Shown piece after piece: positions 1-5,442 of a DNA stretch of 5,442 nt. Position numbers and translations under genes: made by a program. This DNA comes from Alteromonas_E sp964230255 (lineage in GTDB: Bacteria; Pseudomonadota; Gammaproteobacteria; Enterobacterales; Alteromonadaceae), in contig CAXRGW010000065.1 of the NCBI GenBank assembly GCA_964230255.1, forward strand, positions 1 through 5,442, written 5' to 3'. Each line of letters starts with the position of its first letter. Position 1 is the first letter of the stretch. The notes beneath the pieces are model-generated. The model was not told the origin of the DNA and did no database searches. It saw only the letters and a program-made list of their open reading frames with translations.

Positions 1-947
1 AATCTGGTACCACGGTTATTTATGAGTCAACGGTATACCCAGGTGCAACGGAAGAAGTTTGTATTCCAATTATAGAAGCGCAGTCAGGGTTAGTGTTTAA
101 TCGTGATTTTTATGCCGGCTATAGCCCTGAGCGAATCAATCCAGGTGACAAAAAGCACCGCCTAGAAACCATTGTTAAAGTGACTTCGGGTAGCACGCCT
201 GAAGTAGCAGATAAAGTTGATGCCTTGTATCGTTCGATCATAACTGCAGGTACCCATAAAGCATCCTCGATCAAAGTAGCTGAAGCTGCGAAGGTGATTG
301 AGAACACTCAGCGTGATTTGAATATTGCGTTAATTAACGAGTTAGCGATGATTTTTGACCGAGTAGGCATTGACACCGAAGAGGTACTCGAAGCGGCTGG
401 GAGCAAGTGGAATTTCCTACCGTTTCGTCCAGGACTCGTGGGGGGGCATTGTATTGGGGTCGACCCGTATTATCTAACCCATAAAGCCGAAGAATTAGGC
501 CATCACCCAGATGTTATTTTAGCGGGGCGGAGAATCAATGACCATATGGGGGAGTACGTCGTATCGCGTTTAGTAAAAACAATGCTCAACAAACAAATAA
601 TGGTTAATGGTGCGAATGTACTATTACTCGGCATTACGTTTAAAGAGAATTGCCCAGACATTCGCAATACCAAGGTCGTGGACATTGCTCATGAATTAGA
701 GAGTTATCATGTAAATCTCGACATTTATGATCCGTGGGCTGAGTCTGATGAAGTGAATGAAGAGTATGGTTTATCGCTCGTTGACAAGCCTGAAGCGGGC
801 AAGTACGACGCTATTATAGCCGCCGTTGCGCACAATGAGTTTAAGCATTGGAGTAATGAAGAGCTGCGCAAATTGGGCAAAGACCAAGCGGTTATCTTTG
901 ATTTAAAATATATGTTTGACAAACAGGCCGTTGATATCCGCCTGTAG
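1..947 (+). CDS. tviB: UDP-sugar 6-dehydrogenase, TviB/WbpA type (5'-truncated by window edge)
   Basis: This is an NAD-dependent cytosolic enzyme that oxidises C6 of a UDP-hexose, typically UDP-GlcNAc in the TviB/WbpA family, to the uronate for surface polysaccharide. The frame is open from base 3 to the TAG at 945-947 and gives 314 residues. Family members have about 425, so roughly 110 residues including the GxGxxG NAD-binding motif lie upstream. Counting from base 3, YESTVYPGATEE (7-18) is the family signature at the end of the NAD domain. The central domain has AEAAKVIENTQRDLN with the conserved Lys at 97. GGHCIGVDPYYLT carries the catalytic Cys at 150. The C-terminal UDP-binding domain has GITFKENCPDIRNTK. 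All key residues in the visible part are intact. The first in-frame start-like codon, a GTG at 93, is internal because homologous sequence continues upstream. It probably heads an operon with the next two genes. UDP-Glc or UDP-GalNAc specificity cannot be excluded, so the symbol marks family only. Confidence 0.9.
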   Translation, partial: SGTTVIYESTVYPGATEEVCIPIIEAQSGLVFNRDFYAGYSPERINPGDKKHRLETIVKVTSGSTPEVADKVDALYRSIITAGTHKASSIKVAEAAKVIENTQRDLNIALINELAMIFDRVGIDTEEVLEAAGSKWNFLPFRPGLVGGHCIGVDPYYLTHKAEELGHHPDVILAGRRINDHMGEYVVSRLVKTMLNKQIMVNGANVLLLGITFKENCPDIRNTKVVDIAHELESYHVNLDIYDPWAESDEVNEEYGLSLVDKPEAGKYDAIIAAVAHNEFKHWSNEELRKLGKDQAVIFDLKYMFDKQAVDIRL

Positions 948-950
948 AGG
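946..950 (+). promoter_or_regulatory. Ribosome binding site of the epimerase gene
   Basis: AGAGG lies 6 nt before the ATG at 957 and overlaps the last two bases of the dehydrogenase stop codon. It fixes the epimerase start and fits translational coupling between the two genes. There is no room for a promoter or terminator in the 9-bp gap. Confidence 0.7.
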
Positions 951-956
951 TTATTT

Positions 957-1973
957 ATGAAAGTTTTAGTTACCGGCGCAGCCGGTTTTATCGGTTCTCA
1001 CGTTTCTTTGTACCTGTTAGAGCGCGGTGACGAGGTTGTTGGTTTAGATAACATCAATGATTACTACGATGTGTCGTTAAAGGAGGCTCGTTTAGAGCGA
1101 ATAAAGGCGCACCCCAATAGCGATAAGTTCACTTTTGTAAAAATGGCCGTTGAAGACCGAGAAAACATGCCGTCGCTGTTTGCCGAACAGAAATTTGACA
1201 AAGTTGTGCACTTAGCTGCCCAAGCTGGAGTAAGGTACTCGCTCGAAAATCCACACGCCTATATCGATGCAAATATTGTCGGCTTTATGAATATTCTTGA
1301 AGGGTGCCGTCATAACCAGGTCGAACACTTGGTTTATGCGTCTTCCAGCTCTGTTTACGGCGCAAATGAAAGTATGCCATTTTCAGTGCACGACAATGTA
1401 GACCACCCAGTGTCTCTTTATGCAGCGAGCAAGAAAGCCAACGAGTTAATGGCACATACCTATAGCCATTTATACGGTTTACCGACAACCGGTTTGCGCT
1501 TCTTCACCGTATACGGCCCTTGGGGACGACCAGATATGGCCCTGTTCTTGTTTACCAAAGCGATCTTGGAAGGCAAGCCAATTGATGTATTCAACTATGG
1601 TAATCACCGCCGTGACTTTACCTATATTGACGATATCGTTGAAGGGATTATTCGTACCCTGGATCACAACGCTCCAGCAAATGATAGCTGGGACGGTAAG
1701 CAACCGGATCCAGGCTCGAGTAAAGCCCCTTGGCGAGTCTATAACATTGGCGCTCAAACCCCAGTGCATTTGATGGAGTATATTGAGACGCTCGAATCGG
1801 CATTGGGCAAAACAGCTGAGAAAAACCTGTTGCCACTACAGTTGGGTGATGTACCTGACACGTTCGCTGACGTGGAGGCGCTCGTGAATGACGTGGATTA
1901 TCGCCCTAAGACTACAATCAAAGAGGGTATTGGTAACTTCGTCGCTTGGTACCGTGAGTTCTATAACGTCTAA
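957..1973 (+). CDS. UDP-glucuronate 4-epimerase (extended SDR family)
   Basis: This cytosolic NAD-dependent epimerase inverts C4 of UDP-glucuronate to give UDP-galacturonate, a capsule and LPS precursor. It has 338 residues, normal for the bacterial CapI/LpsL-like family. The Rossmann motif GAAGFIGSH is at 7-15, LDN at 30-32 binds the NAD ribose region, and HLAAQAGVRYS is near 85-95. SSSSVYG at 129-135 supplies the active-site Ser, and the YxxxK pair is Tyr155/Lys159. RFFTVYGPWGRPDMA (181-195) is characteristic of uronate-type epimerases rather than GalE. The C-terminal GDVPDTFADVEALV segment is also typical of this subgroup. The ATG at 957 has a good ribosome binding site and puts the Rossmann motif at the expected place. 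It shares an operon with the dehydrogenase upstream and the dehydratase downstream. The upstream enzyme could supply its uronate substrate. Activity on UDP-GlcNAcA instead is possible but not shown by the sequence. Confidence 0.92.
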   Translation: MKVLVTGAAGFIGSHVSLYLLERGDEVVGLDNINDYYDVSLKEARLERIKAHPNSDKFTFVKMAVEDRENMPSLFAEQKFDKVVHLAAQAGVRYSLENPHAYIDANIVGFMNILEGCRHNQVEHLVYASSSSVYGANESMPFSVHDNVDHPVSLYAASKKANELMAHTYSHLYGLPTTGLRFFTVYGPWGRPDMALFLFTKAILEGKPIDVFNYGNHRRDFTYIDDIVEGIIRTLDHNAPANDSWDGKQPDPGSSKAPWRVYNIGAQTPVHLMEYIETLESALGKTAEKNLLPLQLGDVPDTFADVEALVNDVDYRPKTTIKEGIGNFVAWYREFYNV

Positions 1974-2012
1974 ATTGCGTATCTTGGTAACAGGCGGAGC
2001 CGGTTTTATCGG
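980..2012 (+). repeat. 15-bp direct repeat pair in the Rossmann codons of two tandem SDR genes
   Basis: AGCCGGTTTTATCGG occurs at 980-994 and again at 1998-2012. Each copy starts 23 nt after the first base of its gene, taking the second gene to start at the TTG at 1975, and both encode the AGFIG part of the NAD-binding loop. It reflects shared protein family and similar codon choice rather than a mobile element. The equal offset supports the TTG start of the second gene. Confidence 0.6.
1874..1890 (+). promoter_or_regulatory. Possible but doubtful alternative start site for the dehydratase (GGAGG, 9 nt, ATG)
   Basis: GGAGG at 1874-1878 is followed 9 nt later by an ATG at 1888 that is in frame with the dehydratase. 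Using it would add 29 residues, starting MTWIIALRLQ, encoded out of frame inside the epimerase gene. Those residues do not resemble the N-terminus of any SDR I know, and RmlB proteins start right at the Rossmann strand. The GGAGG also just encodes part of Val-Glu-Ala of the epimerase. It may be chance, or it may load ribosomes for a longer form. Confidence 0.2.
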
Positions 2013-2940
2013 CTCTGCTTTAGTTCGCAAACTGGTCCAAAGCCCGCATTTCCACATTCTAAATATTGATAATTTGACGTACGCTGCTAATCCAAACGCG
2101 TTAAGTGGTGTTAGTGGGTTAAGCAATTATCGATTGGAACGAATGGACATCTGTAACAAGGACAAACTGCTACAAGTCGTTAACGACTTTGACCCAGATG
2201 TGGTGTTTCATCTTGCTGCTGAATCTCATGTTGATAATAGTATTGCCGACGCGAGTATTTTCGTGCAATCCAATATTGTTGGCACTGCTGCCTTATTAGA
2301 TGCTTGTCGTCAAACATGGCGTGAACGCAAGTTACAACCACGATTTATCTTTGTCGGTACCGATGAGGTCTACGGCGCAAATAAGAGTGGCTCACCTTAT
2401 TTGGAAATCCAGGCATTTGCGCCTAGCTCTCCTTATTCGGCATCTAAGGCTGCGGCAACTCACCTAGTTCAAAGCTGGCAAATAACTTACGGTTTTCCTG
2501 CAATCATTAGCCACAGTACTAACAATTATGGGCCTTTCCAGCATCCGGAAAAGCTACTGCCAAAAGCCTTATTAATGGCTGCTCAAGGTCAAAGCATCCC
2601 CATATACGGAGATGGTAATCATCAGCGCGATTGGTTGTATGTTGATGATCATGTGAACGCTATGATTTTATTGATGAAAATTGGCGTGCTCGGGGAAACC
2701 TATCACATAGGTACAGAACAATTACACACCAATAATGAGTTACTTTTAGCGCTTAGTAATGCTATCAAAGCGAGAACCAGTGACCGTTTGGAAGTGAAGA
2801 CTCATTTTGTCGAAGACCGGTTGGGGCATGACAGCTGCTATTGGATAGATACTAGTAAAATTAGACAGTTGGGTTGGTCACCCAAGGTGAGCTTGGAAGA
2901 AGGGATCAGTCAGTTAGTGGCAGCCTATCATTTAGATTGA
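1975..2940 (+). CDS. RmlB-like sugar-nucleotide 4,6-dehydratase, short and divergent
   Basis: This extended SDR is predicted to convert an NDP-hexose to its 4-keto-6-deoxy form, as RmlB does with dTDP-glucose. From the TTG at 1975 it has 321 residues. The Rossmann motif GGAGFIGS is at 7-14, DNLTYAANP at 32-40 and HLAAESHVDNSI at 79-90. The catalytic triplet Thr129-Asp130-Glu131 in GTDEVYG is the dehydratase hallmark, and YxxxK is Tyr154/Lys158. NNYGPFQHPEKLLP and QRDWLYVDDH follow. The TTG start gives the standard MRILVTGG-like N-terminus. A GTG at 1954 (7 residues more) or the ATG at 1888 (29 more) are alternatives; none has both a good ribosome site and a family-like N-terminus. It lacks the ~25-residue C-terminal tail and the acidic insert after VYG of E. 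coli RmlB. The usual DRPGHDRRYAID reads DRLGHDSCYWID. The fold and dehydratase chemistry are well supported; the dTDP-glucose substrate is uncertain, with no rmlA, rmlC or rmlD in view. Confidence 0.85.
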   Translation: MRILVTGGAGFIGSALVRKLVQSPHFHILNIDNLTYAANPNALSGVSGLSNYRLERMDICNKDKLLQVVNDFDPDVVFHLAAESHVDNSIADASIFVQSNIVGTAALLDACRQTWRERKLQPRFIFVGTDEVYGANKSGSPYLEIQAFAPSSPYSASKAAATHLVQSWQITYGFPAIISHSTNNYGPFQHPEKLLPKALLMAAQGQSIPIYGDGNHQRDWLYVDDHVNAMILLMKIGVLGETYHIGTEQLHTNNELLLALSNAIKARTSDRLEVKTHFVEDRLGHDSCYWIDTSKIRQLGWSPKVSLEEGISQLVAAYHLD

Positions 2941-2941
2941 C

Positions 2942-3778
2942 TTACAATCTCTGACTAACCTTATTCAACTTCATGGGTAAGTAGTTTTTTACAGTTTCAT
3001 AACCGGCATCGTAGAGTTGCTGTTTTTTATCAGCAGAGATATCAAAGTCGACTGCAGATGCGTCACCGGTGTTGATCACCAACGTGTTTTGCCAATAATT
3101 TGCGTGCACATACTCTCTTGATAATGCAGTCATAAAGGTCTTTATCAATAACCCCACATATTGGGGTAAATATAGTGTTCGTTTTTGATTGAGTGGTTTC
3201 TCTCGCAGTTCACTTTTCAGCCGAAAGCAAACGCTTGGTGTGCCATCGCCACGCCAATCTTCAAATAAAGCGTCCTCGGATAATATGGCACCGTCTACCA
3301 TTACGTGTTGCTTGTAGATCTGAAAGCTAAAAATAAGTGGTATTGACATAGAATAGCGAATTGCTTTTGACACTTTAAAATCAGGCGTGTGTTTACGGTT
3401 AAAAACAACAGGACCACCACCATTGATGTCAGTTGCGAGAATACTTAAATCAAGCGGCATATCTTTAAAGCATCGTCCGTTTAGTTGGTCATCCATCCAA
3501 CGTTCAAAGCGTTCACCAGATGCCAACCCACCTTTGCACAGTAAGCGGATTAAGCTGAACTCACGAAACTGTTTGAAGTCGGTATCAACCGCAAGAGAAT
3601 GAATATCATCTAATGAACGCTGTGCTGCGAATAGAGCAGCTACTATTGAACCGCCTGAAACACCCACGATAGTATCGAATTGAATGTTTAAATCTTGCAG
3701 TGCTTTGAGTATACCAATGTGGGCTGGAAGCCTTGTGCCGCCGCCAGAAAAAATGGGAACTATTTGCTCTGTTGCCAT
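2942..3778 (-). CDS. Patatin-like phospholipase family protein
   Basis: This is a predicted Ser-Asp dyad lipid acyl hydrolase acting on phospholipids or other acyl esters; the actual substrate is unknown. From the ATG at 3778 it has 278 residues. The glycine-rich oxyanion loop SGGGTRLPAHIGIL is at 11-24, the nucleophile elbow GVSGG at 39-43 has Ser41, and the catalytic Asp162 sits in the DGA motif. Both dyad residues are present, so it should be active. I see no signal peptide or transmembrane segment, so it is probably cytosolic or peripherally membrane-bound. An in-frame TTG at 3784 would extend it by two residues, but AAGAG would then directly abut the start codon; the ATG is spaced 6 nt from it and is preferred. 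It follows glcB on the same strand after a 94-bp structured gap and converges on the dehydratase gene with one base between stops. Related bacterial proteins mostly lack a known physiological role. Confidence 0.9.
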   Translation of the reverse strand: MATEQIVPIFSGGGTRLPAHIGILKALQDLNIQFDTIVGVSGGSIVAALFAAQRSLDDIHSLAVDTDFKQFREFSLIRLLCKGGLASGERFERWMDDQLNGRCFKDMPLDLSILATDINGGGPVVFNRKHTPDFKVSKAIRYSMSIPLIFSFQIYKQHVMVDGAILSEDALFEDWRGDGTPSVCFRLKSELREKPLNQKRTLYLPQYVGLLIKTFMTALSREYVHANYWQNTLVINTGDASAVDFDISADKKQQLYDAGYETVKNYLPMKLNKVSQRL

Positions 3779-3779
3779 G

Positions 3780-3818
3780 GCCAACTCTTGTTACTGCAAT
3801 AAACAAAGCGTAGTTGGC
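3780..3818 (-). repeat. Spaced 7-bp inverted repeat beside the phospholipase ribosome binding site
   Basis: GCCAACT at 3780-3786 is exactly complementary to AGTTGGC at 3812-3818, with 25 nt between. In the transcript the downstream arm lies between the AAGAG and the ATG of the phospholipase gene and takes in two bases of the former, so pairing could hide the ribosome site. A 7-bp match over this distance could also arise by chance. Confidence 0.35.
3785..3789 (-). promoter_or_regulatory. Ribosome binding site of the phospholipase gene
   Basis: On the minus strand AAGAG lies 6 nt before the ATG at 3778. It decides for that ATG over the in-frame TTG at 3784, which would have no spacing from it. 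Confidence 0.6.
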
Positions 3819-3829
3819 ATCAAAGTGTT

Positions 3830-3849
3830 ACGCCAGCTTGGGCTGGCGT
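3830..3849 (-). terminator. GC-rich hairpin after glcB, possible weak terminator or attenuator
   Basis: ACGCCAGC (3830-3837) and GCTGGCGT (3842-3849) form a perfect 8-bp stem with a 4-nt loop, and G·U and A·U pairs can extend it by about three pairs. It begins 23 nt after the glcB stop. On the minus strand it is followed by AACACTTTG, which is not a proper U-tract, so a classical intrinsic terminator is not certain. It could instead stabilise the glcB mRNA end or reduce read-through into the phospholipase gene. Confidence 0.45.
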
Positions 3850-3863
3850 GATCAATACCTCAA

Positions 3864-3881
3864 AGTAATTAACTAATTACT
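3864..3881. repeat. 18-bp AT-rich palindrome at the glcB stop codon
   Basis: AGTAATTA (3864-3871) and TAATTACT (3874-3881) are perfect inverted repeats separated by 2 bp. The site overlaps the last two sense codons (Ser-Asn) and the TAG stop of glcB and lies about 85 bp upstream of the phospholipase ATG. Its symmetry and size suit a dimeric regulator's operator for the phospholipase gene, but no matching regulator is identified. AT-rich palindromes of this size also occur by chance. Confidence 0.4.
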
Positions 3882-5442
3882 CAGTTGCGCTTTCATCTCA
3901 ATGCGCTTGGCATGCAAAAGCGGCTCTGTGTAGCCGTTTGGCTGTGAGCAACCAGCAAAAATGAGTTCACTGGCTGCCTGAAATCCGATGGCATTTTCTG
4001 GGTTTGGTGTCATTGGAATATATTCAGCATCTGCAGCGTTTTGCTGGTCCACAAGCACCGCCATTTTTTGCAATGACGCTTCCACTTGCTGTTTAGTAAT
4101 CACACCGTGTAGTAACCAATTGGCCAAGTGTTGGCTAGAGATGCGCAACGTAGCGCGGTCTTCCATTAATCCGACATTATTAATGTCAGGCACTTTTGAG
4201 CAACCAATACCTTGGTGAACCCAGCGCACAACATAACCTAAGATACCTTGAACGTTATTATCAATTTCGCGTTCAATATCAGCAGCCGTCAGCGTGTCGT
4301 TATCGGTCGCCAGCGGGACAGTCAAAATATCGTCTAGACTGTCGAAGCGTTGACCGCTAAATTGAGCTTGTAACGCAAATACGTCGACCTCATGATAGTG
4401 TAAGGCGTGCAGCGTAGCGGCGGTTGGTGATGGTACCCATGCGGTATTGGCGCCAGCTTTAGGATGACCTATTTTGGCATTCATCATGTTGGCCATTTCA
4501 TCGGGAATTGGCCACATGCCCTTGCCGATTTGGGCCTTTCCACTGAGGCCGCAGTCTAACCCAGTCATTACGTTGGCGTGCTCATAGGCTTTTATCCATG
4601 GCATATTTTTCAATTCCGCTTTGGCAGCAAATGCGCCGGCATGCATCGAAGTGTGAATTTCATCACCTGTGCGATCAAGGAAGCCAGTGTTAATAAATAC
4701 CACACGTTGTTGAGCGGCCTTAATACATGCTTTGAGATTTACTGAAGTGCGACGCTCTTCATCCATAATACCCATTTTAAGCGTGTTGGTGGAGAGGCCT
4801 AACACATTCTCTACAGCGGCGAATAAGTCGTTAGTGAAACTCACTTCTTCAGGACCATGCATCTTGGGTTTAACAATGTAAATGCTGCCGTGCCGTGAAT
4901 TCTTCAGAGTGTTATTACCTATTACGTCATGTTTGGCAATTAAGCTAGTGATCACACCATCCATGATCCCCTCAAAAACGGCTTCGCCTTTAAACAAAAT
5001 GGCATCGTTTTGCATTAAGTGTCCAACATTGCGCACAAACATCAGACTGCGACCAGATAAGTTATAATCACTACCATCAACGCCGGAATAGATGCGGTCT
5101 TTTGCCATCGTTCGCGTAAAGGTTTTGTCGCCTTTCTTTACTTCGATACTCAAATCGCCTCTCATCAGACCTAACCAGTTGCCGTAAACAAGCGTCTTGT
5201 CTTCAGCGTCTACCGCGGCAACAGAGTCTTCGCAATCCATGATTGTGGTTAATGCGGACTCTAAGAGAATGTCTTTTAAATTGGCAGGATCATCTGCAGC
5301 GACTGGGTGAGATGGGTCAATTTGAATTTCCGCGTGTAAGCCATTGTGAGCAAGTAGAATTGAACTCGGGTTCGCCGCCTCACCAGTATAAGCCACACAT
5401 TGACTGGGGGCGGCTAAAGTTACTGTTGAATCACCAGTTAGA
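3873..5442 (-). CDS. glcB: Malate synthase G (N-terminus beyond right window edge)
   Basis: This cytosolic enzyme condenses glyoxylate with acetyl-CoA to malate, closing the glyoxylate pathway for growth on acetate or glycolate. The frame is open from 5441 to the TAG at 3875-3873 and gives 522 residues. E. coli GlcB has about 723, so some 200 N-terminal residues are outside. The GTG at 5396 is internal, since family sequence (APSQCVAYTG) reads through it. Counted from 5441, visible motifs include HNGLHAEIQID, TIMDCEDSVAAVDAEDK and FVRNVGHLM, whose Arg137 matches the catalytic Arg338 of E. coli. GIMDEERRTS has the Mg ligand Glu228, and NTGFLDRTGDE has the Mg ligand Asp256. GKAQIGKGMWPIPDEM, PSPTAATLHALHYHE and GIGCSKVPDI follow. 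MEDRATLRISSQH carries the catalytic base Asp428 (E. coli Asp631). All catalytic residues are intact and there is no frameshift. No glc operon or isocitrate lyase gene is visible; the downstream same-strand neighbour is the phospholipase gene. Confidence 0.97.
   Translation of the reverse strand, partial: LTGDSTVTLAAPSQCVAYTGEAANPSSILLAHNGLHAEIQIDPSHPVAADDPANLKDILLESALTTIMDCEDSVAAVDAEDKTLVYGNWLGLMRGDLSIEVKKGDKTFTRTMAKDRIYSGVDGSDYNLSGRSLMFVRNVGHLMQNDAILFKGEAVFEGIMDGVITSLIAKHDVIGNNTLKNSRHGSIYIVKPKMHGPEEVSFTNDLFAAVENVLGLSTNTLKMGIMDEERRTSVNLKACIKAAQQRVVFINTGFLDRTGDEIHTSMHAGAFAAKAELKNMPWIKAYEHANVMTGLDCGLSGKAQIGKGMWPIPDEMANMMNAKIGHPKAGANTAWVPSPTAATLHALHYHEVDVFALQAQFSGQRFDSLDDILTVPLATDNDTLTAADIEREIDNNVQGILGYVVRWVHQGIGCSKVPDINNVGLMEDRATLRISSQHLANWLLHGVITKQQVEASLQKMAVLVDQQNAADAEYIPMTPNPENAIGFQAASELIFAGCSQPNGYTEPLLHAKRIEMKAQLSN

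Noticed and set aside
1479..1769. 96-codon open frame on the minus strand inside the epimerase gene
   Set aside because: It is antisense to a strongly conserved coding region, shows no recognisable motif, and is explained by the real gene's composition.
1888..1974. N-terminal 29-residue extension of the dehydratase from the ATG at 1888
   Set aside because: The extra residues do not resemble any SDR N-terminus and are just the epimerase gene read in another frame; the family start aligns with the TTG at 1975. Kept only as a low-confidence alternative.
1836..2126. 96-codon open frame on the minus strand across the epimerase/dehydratase junction
   Set aside because: It is fully covered by two conserved genes on the other strand and its translation has no protein-family features.
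957..2940. Epimerase and dehydratase as a recent tandem duplication
   Set aside because: Apart from short Rossmann and VYGAN codons, the two proteins have different subfamily motifs throughout (GPWGRPDMA versus TDEVYG and NNYGPFQHPEK), so they are old separate families.
2985..2990. T6 run after the dehydratase as an intrinsic terminator
   Set aside because: The only stem before it is about 4 bp (ACTT/AAGT), too weak, and the run lies in the coding sequence of the phospholipase.
2942..3778. Phospholipase as a CapV-like effector of a CBASS antiphage system
   Set aside because: No cyclic-nucleotide synthase or other defence gene is nearby; the neighbours are glcB and sugar-nucleotide genes.
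3606..3806. 66-codon minus-strand frame overlapping the phospholipase start
   Set aside because: It overlaps the glycine-rich loop and nucleophile codons of the phospholipase in another frame, with no independent support.
3779..3872. Specific sigma-70 promoter for the phospholipase gene (for example TTGATG with TTTATT)
   Set aside because: The candidate spacing is 14-15 bp and the -10 match is poor, so no promoter position can be supported even though one is likely in this gap.

Overview
The window looks like chromosomal DNA from a Gram-negative gammaproteobacterium, most likely a marine Alteromonadales-type organism. That is inference from the moderate GC content (mid-40s by eye), the style of the protein sequences and a proteobacterial-type malate synthase G. 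No ribosomal or other phylogenetic marker is present, so the assignment is tentative. There are five protein genes, two of them cut by the window edges. No RNA gene, insertion sequence, CRISPR array or phage gene is visible.

Left part (1-2940, + strand): the end of a nucleotide-sugar or surface-polysaccharide operon. It holds the 3' three quarters of a TviB/WbpA-type UDP-sugar 6-dehydrogenase, then a complete UDP-glucuronate 4-epimerase (9 bp gap, clear ribosome binding site), then a short RmlB-like sugar-nucleotide 4,6-dehydratase that begins 1 bp after the epimerase stop, probably at a TTG codon. Together they would oxidise C6 of a UDP-hexose, invert C4 of the resulting uronate (UDP-GlcA to UDP-GalA, or an N-acetylated equivalent), and supply a 4-keto-6-deoxy sugar nucleotide. 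These are precursors for capsule, O-antigen or exopolysaccharide. No glycosyltransferase, flippase or polymerase is in view, so the polymer cannot be named.

Right part (2942-5442, - strand): a patatin-like phospholipase or lipid acyl hydrolase converges on the dehydratase with one base between the stop codons. Upstream of it on the same strand is malate synthase G (glcB) of the glyoxylate pathway, missing its N-terminal ~200 residues beyond the right edge. The short gap between the two holds an 18-bp AT-rich palindrome at the glcB stop, a GC-rich perfect hairpin and a spaced inverted repeat next to the phospholipase ribosome binding site. It is probably where glcB transcription ends or is attenuated and where the phospholipase promoter lies.

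The convergent junction at 2941 marks the edge of the variable polysaccharide locus against housekeeping-type genes. I see no convincing new system. The most unusual item is the divergent, tail-less RmlB homologue with an uncertain start. Next are the pairing of a Vi-type dehydrogenase with a GlcA-type epimerase, and the structured phospholipase leader.
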